The notes under the pieces were generated by a model. That model ran no database searches. It was not told the origin of the DNA and saw nothing but the letters and a program-made list of their open reading frames with translations. Positions 32,605 to 39,208 of a DNA stretch of 39,208 nucleotides are shown here, piece by piece; the stretch's first letter is position 1, and the number at the start of each line of letters is the position of its first letter. The stretch lies in assembly GCA_018816335.1 (NCBI GenBank), contig JAHIVP010000018.1, positions 1 to 39,208 on the forward strand. Direction: 5' to 3'. Source of the stretch: Nanobdellota archaeon (GTDB taxonomy: Archaea; Nanobdellota; Nanobdellia; Pacearchaeales; GW2011-AR1). The translations under genes and the position numbers were made by a program.

Positions 32605-33708
32605 ATGAATCAAGCAGAATATATCGGAGATGGAAGTGTTGATAATCTTAGAGAGATAGTTAGGGGAGAGGGAGTAGAAAGGGTTTTTGTTGTGAGTGGG
32701 AGAGATTCTTATGAAAAGAGTGGGGCGAGGGAGGCAATAGATAGAAATCTTAGAGCAGTGAAGTTTGATAGGTTTTGTGAGTTTTCTGTGAATCCAAAAA
32801 TAGAGGAGATTGAATTAGGATTAAGAAAGTTTGAGAGAGGAGATTATGAGATGATTGTTGGTATTGGAGGAGGTAGTGCGATTGATGTTGCTAAATCTAT
32901 AAAGATGTTTCATGTTGAAAGATATAGTGGGAGGGCAGTTCCTTTGGTTGCAATACCTACTACTGCAGGTAGTGGGAGTGAAGCAACTTATTTTGTTGTT
33001 TATTATGAAGGGAAAGAAAAACAATCTGCAGGAAAACCTGAATTAACTTACCCTGATTATGCTATTGTGGATCCGAGACTGACATTGTCAATGCCTTCTT
33101 CTGTTGCTGCTTCTACTGGAATGGATGTATTAGGGCAAGCAATTGAATCTTATTGGAATGTAAATGCAACAGATGAATCAAAAGAGCTTGCTAACAAAGC
33201 AATTAGACTCTTAGTTGGGAATTTAGAAAAATCAGTTGCTGAAGGAAATATATCAAATAGAACCCCTGTTATGTTGGGGGCTAATTTAGCTGGAAAGGCA
33301 ATTAATTTAACAAAAACAACTGCTTGTCATTCTGTGGCTTATCCTATAACTTCTTATTTTGGGGTTGCTCATGGGCATGCTGTTGGACTTACATTAGGAG
33401 AGATGTTGGTTTTTAATTCACAAGTTGATGAAAGAAGTTGCACAGATGAAAGAGGAGTAAGATATGTAAAAGATACAATTGGAGAGATTACAAAACTATT
33501 AGATGCTGAGAGTGCTCTAGAGTCTAGAAGAAAGATAAAAACACTTATGACTAAAATTGGATTAGAAACTAGGTTATTAAAATTAGGTATAAAAAAACAG
33601 GATATTCAAATGATTATTGAAAATGGTTTTACACCTGAAAGAGTTAAGAATAATCCAAGAGTTTTAGAAGAGCAGGATTTAAGAAATATGTTAGATAATA
33701 TAACATAA
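32605..33708 (+). CDS. Iron-type alcohol dehydrogenase, probable phosphonoacetaldehyde reductase
   Basis: 367 residues. NAD(P)-binding IGGGSAIDVAKS near 92 and IPTTAGSGSEAT near 120; metal ligands in GMDVLGQAIESYW, ACHSVAYP and FGVAHGHAVGLTLG. GQAIESYWN and the ending ERVKNNPRVLEEQDL are features I associate with phosphonoacetaldehyde reductases (PhpC, FomC) rather than generic alcohol dehydrogenases. The product would be 2-hydroxyethylphosphonate. It starts six bases after the decarboxylase gene. No 2-aminoethylphosphonate transaminase is in the window, which supports the hydroxyethyl route. Confidence 0.88.
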   Translation: MNQAEYIGDGSVDNLREIVRGEGVERVFVVSGRDSYEKSGAREAIDRNLRAVKFDRFCEFSVNPKIEEIELGLRKFERGDYEMIVGIGGGSAIDVAKSIKMFHVERYSGRAVPLVAIPTTAGSGSEATYFVVYYEGKEKQSAGKPELTYPDYAIVDPRLTLSMPSSVAASTGMDVLGQAIESYWNVNATDESKELANKAIRLLVGNLEKSVAEGNISNRTPVMLGANLAGKAINLTKTTACHSVAYPITSYFGVAHGHAVGLTLGEMLVFNSQVDERSCTDERGVRYVKDTIGEITKLLDAESALESRRKIKTLMTKIGLETRLLKLGIKKQDIQMIIENGFTPERVKNNPRVLEEQDLRNMLDNIT

Positions 33709-33749
33709 CAATCTTTAAATATTAAAATTAGTTAAGAGTATAAATTAAG

Positions 33750-35342
33750 ATGAAAGTGATGCTTGTTTACGCAAATGAAAGAATGGATAGCTTAATTGGA
33801 ATAGGTCTGCCTTTGCTTTCAGCTCATCTTAAAAAAGCAGGACATGACGTGAAACTTTATGATACTACTCTTTTTGATACTGGAAAAGAAACTGGAGATT
33901 CTTTTAGAGAAAGTTTAGGACAGGTCACTCCGGTAGATATTGAAAAATATGGAGTTGTAAGAAAAAAAGTTTCAATGGATGAACTTAAAGCAGATTTTAG
34001 AAAAGCTGTTTTAGATTATAATCCTGGATTAATTGGTTTTTCTTCACTAGAAATGAATTATGATCAAGCTTTAGAACTTGCAAAGGGAATACAAGATATT
34101 CCTATTCCAAAAATTTTTGGAGGAGTATATCCAACATTTGCTCCAAAGGTTGTACTAAAAGAACCTTCAATAGATATGATTGGTGAAGGAGAGTGTGAAG
34201 AAATGCTTCCAGAATTAGCAACTGCTTTAGAAAAAGGAGAAGATATAACAAAAATATTAAATCTTACTGTAAAAAAAGATGGAAAAATTTATAGGTCTGG
34301 TGAAGTTATAAATTTAGAAGACTTGCCTGCAGGAGAAAGTATTTATGGAGAAAAAACAGGATTAAGAAGGCCTCTAACAGATCTTGGAAAAACTCTTTTA
34401 GCTCCAGATTATTCTATTTTTGATGACAGAAGATTTTGGAAAAAGATGGGTGGAAAGGCAGTAAGAACTGTTGCTTTTGAACTTAGTAGAGGATGTCCTT
34501 TTCAATGTACTTTTTGTTGTATTCCTATATTTCAATATCAACATGAAAAATCTTTAGAGAGTTATAGTAAATCATCTGGTTTGGATTTGAAAGAATTAAA
34601 AAAGGAGCATAAATTTCGTAGACATAAACCAATAGATAAATTTATTTCAGAAGTTGAGTTTATGGTGAAAAAATATAAATTAGATTATATTTATTTTACT
34701 GATGAATGTTTCTTATCAATGGATTTTGATAGATTTAATGATTTTATAAAACAGTACAGAGAGAAAATAAATTTACCATTTTTTATAGAAACTAGAGTAG
34801 AAACAATAAAACTAGGATATGCAGAAGCTTTAGAATCAGCTGGATGTGAAGGGGTGGCTATGGGTATTGAAAGTGGAAATTCTGAATTAAGGAAAAATTT
34901 ATTAAAACGTTTTATGACAAATGAACAAATAATTGCTGCTTTTAGAGAATTTGAAAAGACAAAGATAAGAGTTTCTGCGAATAATATTATTGGTTTTCCT
35001 GGAGAGACCAGAGAAAATATAATGGAAACAATAGAATTGAATAGACAAATTCATCCAGGTAACACAATTGTTAATGCTTTTAGGCCGTATTCTGGAACAG
35101 AGTTAAGACGATTATGTATTGAAAAAGGATTGATTCCTGCAGGAGAAAGAGCAGAAGATAATAGAGTTTATGGGGCTTTTGATAATGGTGCTTTAACAGC
35201 TAAAGAACTTGAAGGTATAAGAAGAGTTTTTAATTTATATGTGAAATTTCCAAAAGACAGATGGGATGATGTTAGAAAAGCTGAAACAGATGATGATGTG
35301 CTTGAATCTCTTAAACAAGAATATAGAGAAGGAAAAATTTAA
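33750..35342 (+). CDS. B12-binding-type radical SAM enzyme, long form
   Basis: 530 residues, some 60 longer than the other three in the window because of an extended region between the B12-like domain (SAHLKKAGHDVKLYDTTLF, IFGGVYPTFAPK, MIGEGECEE) and the barrel. The cluster motif is CPFQCTFCC near residues 249-257, then GIESGNSELR. It has its own TATA (TTTAAATATTAAA) about 30 nt before the start, so it may be a separate transcript from the phosphonate genes 41 nt upstream. It is a second candidate for a phosphonate- or lipid-modifying methylase; substrate unknown. Confidence 0.85.
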   Translation: MKVMLVYANERMDSLIGIGLPLLSAHLKKAGHDVKLYDTTLFDTGKETGDSFRESLGQVTPVDIEKYGVVRKKVSMDELKADFRKAVLDYNPGLIGFSSLEMNYDQALELAKGIQDIPIPKIFGGVYPTFAPKVVLKEPSIDMIGEGECEEMLPELATALEKGEDITKILNLTVKKDGKIYRSGEVINLEDLPAGESIYGEKTGLRRPLTDLGKTLLAPDYSIFDDRRFWKKMGGKAVRTVAFELSRGCPFQCTFCCIPIFQYQHEKSLESYSKSSGLDLKELKKEHKFRRHKPIDKFISEVEFMVKKYKLDYIYFTDECFLSMDFDRFNDFIKQYREKINLPFFIETRVETIKLGYAEALESAGCEGVAMGIESGNSELRKNLLKRFMTNEQIIAAFREFEKTKIRVSANNIIGFPGETRENIMETIELNRQIHPGNTIVNAFRPYSGTELRRLCIEKGLIPAGERAEDNRVYGAFDNGALTAKELEGIRRVFNLYVKFPKDRWDDVRKAETDDDVLESLKQEYREGKI

Positions 35343-35387
35343 TAATATTTCTAGATAATTTTATAAATTAAAAAACAATATAGATAT

Positions 35388-36239
35388 ATGGCAGAAAAAA
35401 AAGTAGGAAAGAAAATGGATAATCCTTTGGTTTCTATAGTTCTTCCGGCGTATAATGAAGGGAATCATATTGGGGAGTGTATTGAGTCTTTGTTGAATCA
35501 GAGTTATAAGAATATTGAGATATTTATTGTTGATGATGAGAGCAAGGATAATACTGTTGAAGTTGTTGAGAAATATGTTCCAAAAGTTACGTTGTTGAAG
35601 CAGAAGCATTTGGGACCTGGGGCTGCGTGGAATTTGGGATTCAAGCATGCTAAGGGGGATATATTTATGTTCTGGGCTTCAGATCATGTTTATGGAAAAG
35701 ATTATATTAAAGATTTAGTTAAGCCGATTGCTGATGGGGAAGCCTTGAGAACAATTCATGCTAGAGAAGATGTTGCAAATTTTGGAAATTTGTGGGCACG
35801 GGCGTGGGGGCATAGAGATTGGAGAATATTAGAGAAAGGGGGAAGCAAAAATGCTTCATTGACAGCTAAGGAAGTTTATATTAAATCAAATGGTTTTGAT
35901 CCTAATGATGGTTATGCAGATGATCAGTCTTTATATGGGAAGACAAAAGTTTTTGCTAAGATTTTAGATACAAAAGTTTCTCATTATAATCCTGAATCTT
36001 TATCAGAAAGTTTTGCTCAGAATGTGTGGGTTGGAGCTTCATATAAAAAACCTTATTTAATATTTTTATCTTTACCTTTGTTTCTGTTCTATGTTATTGC
36101 TAGATCTGCCCAGCATTTTATTAGAGAACCTTATTTACCTTTTTTGTTTTTTCTTCCTGTGTTTTATACTGTGAAATATTTTGGGTATTTTTTTGGGGCG
36201 TTGAGACGGGTTTTTTTGAAGAAGAATACGAGGATTTAA
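35388..36239 (+). CDS. GT2 family glycosyltransferase with C-terminal membrane helices
   Basis: 283 residues. The GT-A fold starts VSIVLPAYNEGNHIGECIESLLNQSYKNIEIFIVDDESKDNT. The usual DxD position reads FWASDHVYG, an atypical metal site. Residues ~222-270 are two hydrophobic segments (YLIFLSLPLFLFYVIA, LPFLFFLPVFYTVKYFGYFFG), so it is membrane-bound. ATG 35388 or ATG 35415 (MDNPLVS) could be used. The last 119 nt overlap the convergent gene at 36121-36861. Confidence 0.85.
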   Translation: MAEKKVGKKMDNPLVSIVLPAYNEGNHIGECIESLLNQSYKNIEIFIVDDESKDNTVEVVEKYVPKVTLLKQKHLGPGAAWNLGFKHAKGDIFMFWASDHVYGKDYIKDLVKPIADGEALRTIHAREDVANFGNLWARAWGHRDWRILEKGGSKNASLTAKEVYIKSNGFDPNDGYADDQSLYGKTKVFAKILDTKVSHYNPESLSESFAQNVWVGASYKKPYLIFLSLPLFLFYVIARSAQHFIREPYLPFLFFLPVFYTVKYFGYFFGALRRVFLKKNTRI

Positions 36240-36861
36240 TTTTATATATTAATAATTTAATTTTATCTCTGATTTTTTTTACTGGAGAAAAATTTCTTAT
36301 AATCTTTCTTCCTAGAATATAAAAAGGATTTTTACTGTCAATATAATATTTTTTTATTTCTCCGCCCCATCTTTCTTTAAATCGATTGATTTCATATAAT
36401 TTATCTCCTTTTTTTGTATTGAGTTGATATCCCCCTAAATTAAAAATATTATAGTTGTTTTTTTTGCCCCACTCAATTATTTTCCAGTAAAGAAGATTAT
36501 TTGGTTGGAATGTTAGATGCTCTCTTAGAGAAGCGTTTAGAAAAAGTTCAATTTTATCTTGTTTAATTAAAATAGCAGCTCCTGCAATAATAGTATTCTC
36601 TTTTAAACATAAAAATAATCTTCCTGTTTGTTGTTGAAGTTCTTGTATATTTTTAGGAGTTATTCCACCTCTTATAATTGTTTCTTTGTATATTTCATAA
36701 AACTTGTCCCAGGCAAGGGCATTGTTTTTATCAGATTCGACTTTTAATCCTGATTTTATGGCTTTTTTAACACCCCAACGAGCATCCTTATCAAGATTGT
36801 TCCAGAGTTCCTCATTACTTTTATTTAAGTCAATTTCAATAGTTGCTTGAATATCTTTCAT
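36121..36861 (-). CDS. FemAB/FemX-like aminoacyltransferase (GNAT fold)
   Basis: 246 residues. EELWNNLDKDARWGVKKAIKSGLKVE, the central AGAAILIKQDKIELFLNAS, then NLLYWKIIEWGKKNNYNIFNLGG and INRFKERWGGEIKKYYI are the signature of FemAB/lipid II:glycine glycyltransferase-like proteins, which transfer amino acids from aminoacyl-tRNA to cell-wall or glycan precursors. At 246 residues it holds roughly one GNAT unit, fewer than full FemABX. The final ~60 residues are basic and Ser/Gln-rich and are read antisense through the end of the GT2 gene. Archaea lack murein, so the target is probably another surface polymer. Confidence 0.8.
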   Translation of the reverse strand: MKDIQATIEIDLNKSNEELWNNLDKDARWGVKKAIKSGLKVESDKNNALAWDKFYEIYKETIIRGGITPKNIQELQQQTGRLFLCLKENTIIAGAAILIKQDKIELFLNASLREHLTFQPNNLLYWKIIEWGKKNNYNIFNLGGYQLNTKKGDKLYEINRFKERWGGEIKKYYIDSKNPFYILGRKIIRNFSPVKKIRDKIKLLIYKIKSSYSSSKKPVSTPQKNTQNISQYKTQEEKTKKVNKVL

Positions 36862-36942
36862 TTGTTTAAAATATAGCTGATTTATTTAAATCTATTGTTA
36901 GTGTTACATAAGATTTATAAATATCTTACATGTTTTCATTTA

Positions 36943-37710
36943 ATGAGTGAGAAAAAAAATAATGTACTTAGGGAAAATGTAAGTTTTAAAGAGCTAAAAA
37001 AAGCAAGAGACCTTAAATGTAAAAATTTGCCTATTGAATATAAACCTCTAAGCAAAATCTCTCCTTATGTTTCATATTTTTTATTGAAATTCACTTCTTT
37101 TACACCAAACCAGGTTAGTTTTATTTGGGGGGTTATTGGTTTAATCAGTGTTTTGATTATGTCTTTAGGAGGTTATTGGAATTTATTAATTGGAATACTG
37201 CTTTATCATTTTGCTGTTTTACTTGATTATGTTGATGGAGATATGTCAAGGGCAATTAAAAAAACTACTTTAGGAGGAACTTATCTGGATTTTGTTTTTT
37301 CGTGGATGTTAAGGGCTCTTTTGATGTTAGGGTTGGGTATTGGTCTTTATAATACTAATGGAAATGTTATTTATTTTTATCTAGGAATCTGGACTTCTAC
37401 TCTTTTACTTTTAGATAATATTAATAAATTAAAGGTTCATGAGACCCTAGCATCTAAAGGAAAATTTGATTTATTGAAAAAAATGGTTATGAAAACTAAC
37501 AAGATGAAAATGCCAAAAACTATTTTGGAAAAAATAAAATTTTATGGTCCAAGGTTTTTAACACCTAATGGGATGTTCTCTTTATTATTTTTTTCTATAG
37601 TTTTTAATGTTTCACAATATTATTTAATTTTAATGTCAGTGATTATTCCATTATTCTTATTAAGAAATTTTAGGGAAATTTATAAAAGTATAGGCAATGT
37701 TGCAGGGTAA
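36943..37710 (+). CDS. CDP-alcohol phosphatidyltransferase family protein
   Basis: 255 residues from ATG 36943 (MSEKKNN); the ORF track begins 48 nt earlier in the promoter. Six TM helices. The CDP-alcohol signature reads DYVDGDMSRAIKKTTLGGTYLDFVFSW near residues 94-120: the first three Asp are kept, but Ser stands where the fourth Asp, the proposed catalytic base, is usual, and SR replaces AR. Members join a CMP-activated group to an alcohol to make phospholipids. With a CMP-phosphonate maker nearby, a phosphonolipid-forming role is an attractive inference; an ordinary archaeal phospholipid synthase is the alternative. Confidence 0.82.
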   Translation: MSEKKNNVLRENVSFKELKKARDLKCKNLPIEYKPLSKISPYVSYFLLKFTSFTPNQVSFIWGVIGLISVLIMSLGGYWNLLIGILLYHFAVLLDYVDGDMSRAIKKTTLGGTYLDFVFSWMLRALLMLGLGIGLYNTNGNVIYFYLGIWTSTLLLLDNINKLKVHETLASKGKFDLLKKMVMKTNKMKMPKTILEKIKFYGPRFLTPNGMFSLLFFSIVFNVSQYYLILMSVIIPLFLLRNFREIYKSIGNVAG

Positions 37711-37717
37711 AATAGAA

Positions 37718-38485
37718 ATGAAATCTATAAATATTTCAATTGATGTTGAACCAGATTTATATGGCGGAAAATTTGAAGGAATTACAAAGGGTTTAGACAA
37801 ATTTATTGGAATTTTAAATAAATATAATATCAAGGCTACTCTTTTTGTGACTGCTGAGATTTTGGATAAGTATCCAAAAATATTTCAAAATTTAAAAAAA
37901 CAAGGGTATGAAATTGGTTTGCATGGATATAAACATGAAAGATTTGATGAACTTGACTTAAAAGAAAAAAAAGAGTTATTGAAGAAATCTGTTAAGATTT
38001 ATAAAAATGTTTTAAAAGAAAATCCAAAAGGTTTTAGAGCTCCACAACATTCTATTGATAATGAAACACTAACCCTTTTGGAAGATTATAATTTCAAATA
38101 TGATTCTTCAACAATCCCATGGAATTTTCACCATATTTTTCTTCCACAAATTAAAATAAAATTTGATTATAATTTTAAAAAAATGAAAATTCACAAAATG
38201 AATAATCTTTATGAAATACCTATAACTTCTTTTATACTTCCTTTTTCTGCTCTTACAATAAGATTTCTTCCTTTTTTTATTTTTAAAATATATATAAGAT
38301 TTGTAAACTTATTTAAAAATAAGATTTTTTTTATGCATTCTTGGGATTTTATTAAACTAAAAAAATCAAGGTTATATAACAGATGTCCTTTGAAGGAGTT
38401 TTTAAAACGATTTGATTATATGTTAAATTATTTTAATAAAAATAATGAATTTAAGACTATTGAATCGATGTGTCTTTATGATTAA
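37718..38485 (+). CDS. Polysaccharide deacetylase (NodB-like)
   Basis: 255 residues from ATG 37718; an ATG 21 nt upstream, overlapping the previous gene, is also possible. Motifs: SIDVEPD (catalytic Asp), GLHGYKHERF (HxxxH metal pair), GFRAPQHSID and late FFMHSWDF (His). This is the carbohydrate esterase 4 pattern; it would remove N-acetyl groups from a surface sugar. No signal peptide is seen, so it may act on cytosolic lipid-linked intermediates. It converges on the HD gene with a 29-nt overlap. Confidence 0.86.
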   Translation: MKSINISIDVEPDLYGGKFEGITKGLDKFIGILNKYNIKATLFVTAEILDKYPKIFQNLKKQGYEIGLHGYKHERFDELDLKEKKELLKKSVKIYKNVLKENPKGFRAPQHSIDNETLTLLEDYNFKYDSSTIPWNFHHIFLPQIKIKFDYNFKKMKIHKMNNLYEIPITSFILPFSALTIRFLPFFIFKIYIRFVNLFKNKIFFMHSWDFIKLKKSRLYNRCPLKEFLKRFDYMLNYFNKNNEFKTIESMCLYD

Positions 38486-38996
38486 AAATTTTTAAAATTT
38501 GGGGATTAATATTTATTTTATTACAAATTTGTTTTTCTAGTTCATAAGCTAATTGAACTTTTTCTTCTGTAACTGTTCCAGGATATCTTTTTCTTCCGTA
38601 TTCAAATCTTTCTGACAGAGATACAATATTGTTGTCTTGGGCCCTGAAATCAGCATAAACTAAAACTTTATCTTCCCATGTTTTTATTTTTTTTATATTA
38701 ATAATTCCGTGAGTGTTAATTGATTTTCCAATTTCAGGATAACCTTCTTTTGTTAATATTTGTTCTGCGATTTCTCCATGAGATTCAGGTTTATCTAAAG
38801 TCATTAATTTATCAATATCGTGTAATAGAGAAGAAGCATTTACAAACTCAATGTTGATGGTGATTCCTGATTGTTTTATTTTTTTTGCTAAAAAAAGAGC
38901 TAGTTTGTTTACAGTTAGAATATGATTAATTATTCTCTCTGGGGTTTTATATTTTTTTAATAATTCTTGACATTGGTTTGTATTTGGGATTTTCAT
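38457..38996 (-). CDS. HD-domain phosphohydrolase
   Basis: 179 residues. The metal-binding HD pattern is INHILTVNKLALFLA (His), SSLLHDIDK (His-Asp) and VLVYADFRAQ (Asp), with HGEIAEQIL and INTHGI supplying further His as in HDIG-like phosphohydrolases. Members hydrolyse nucleotides or cyclic nucleotides; the substrate cannot be told. The start ATG is unambiguous. Confidence 0.82.
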   Translation of the reverse strand: MKIPNTNQCQELLKKYKTPERIINHILTVNKLALFLAKKIKQSGITINIEFVNASSLLHDIDKLMTLDKPESHGEIAEQILTKEGYPEIGKSINTHGIINIKKIKTWEDKVLVYADFRAQDNNIVSLSERFEYGRKRYPGTVTEEKVQLAYELEKQICNKININPQILKIFNHKDTSIQ

Positions 38997-39024
38997 TTTC
39001 CATATAGTTAGAATGACTAGAGAT

Positions 39025-39208
39025 TTAAGGTTTTTGAATATGGTTAGTATTATGATGGTTATCGTCTTTATGAAGATCTCCTAAACGTGTACACCATACT
39101 TTGTTTCCTTTGAAATCTTTTCTCATTGTTTTTACATCTGGATAAACTTTGTGCCATCTATCACAAGGTGTTAGTTCTCCTTTTGCTGTAATATATATTT
39201 TTTCACGG
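39025..39208 (-). CDS. Partial hypothetical protein, runs off the right edge
   Basis: Not in the ORF track. The minus strand stays open from the window edge to TAA at 39025-39027, giving the last 60 residues of a protein (ITAKGELTPCDRWHKVYPDV...VWCTRLGDLHKDDNHHNTNHIQKP). It has two Cys and several His, and no family was recognised. Codon use is like the neighbours, supporting a real gene. Confidence 0.5.
   Translation of the reverse strand, partial: REKIYITAKGELTPCDRWHKVYPDVKTMRKDFKGNKVWCTRLGDLHKDDNHHNTNHIQKP

Noticed and set aside
28711-33708. Complete fosfomycin pathway
   Set aside because: No epoxidase (Fom4/HppE-like) or FomD-like hydrolase is present in the window.

Overview
The window looks like a piece of an AT-rich (roughly 30% GC, estimated by eye) archaeal genome, most likely a DPANN-type archaeon of the Woesearchaeota/Pacearchaeota kind. 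The evidence is an archaeal-order secF-secD pair, an AMP phosphorylase, a tRNA with an intron in the anticodon loop, TATA boxes about 25-30 nt before many start codons (leaderless-style promoters), a DUF2683/RelE-type toxin-antitoxin pair, and an S-layer-like surface protein of the style common in these lineages. The taxonomic call is inference from gene content; no rRNA gene is present.

Layout. 1-545: no gene, but a dense array of short hairpins and a direct repeat present once empty and once carrying a 53-bp hairpin insert. 546-9204: housekeeping and accessory genes (Kef-type antiporter, AMP phosphorylase with a probable AUU start, AI-2E-family permease, a hypothetical protein, 2-isopropylmalate synthase, a LAGLIDADG endonuclease ORF running into an intron-bearing tRNA, a PIN protein). 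9238-9503: tRNA-Arg(CCU) and tRNA-Gly(UCC). 9533-12499: SecF, SecD and a convergent toxin-antitoxin pair. 12591-17742: small membrane and surface proteins with near-identical promoters, including a large S-layer-like gene broken by an in-frame TAA just after its leader. 17782-27057: a surface-glycan block with a GT-C glycosyltransferase, two B12-type radical SAM enzymes, a GT2, a methyltransferase, an FAD oxidoreductase and a flippase. 28164-33708: a phosphonate biosynthesis operon. 33750-38996: another radical SAM enzyme, GT2, FemAB-like acyltransferase, CDP-alcohol phosphatidyltransferase, polysaccharide deacetylase and HD hydrolase. The right edge holds a partial reverse-strand gene.

How they work together. 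The centrepiece is a gene set matching the early steps of fosfomycin-type phosphonate biosynthesis: a cytidylyltransferase-PEP mutase fusion (Fom1-like), phosphonopyruvate decarboxylase (Fom2-like), an iron-type alcohol dehydrogenase resembling phosphonoacetaldehyde reductases (FomC-like) and a B12-type radical SAM enzyme (possible Fom3 analogue), led by an AbrB-cytidylyltransferase fusion whose own promoter carries a perfect palindrome. With glycosyltransferases, a flippase and a CDP-alcohol phosphatidyltransferase around it, the likely product is a CMP-activated 2-hydroxyethylphosphonate-type group placed on a surface glycan or lipid. That last step is inference.

The second theme is a family of small modular hairpin elements scattered through intergenic DNA, next to tRNAs, inside a tRNA intron and in frame inside a methyltransferase gene. 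Copies keep their architecture while their stem sequences differ in a compensating way.
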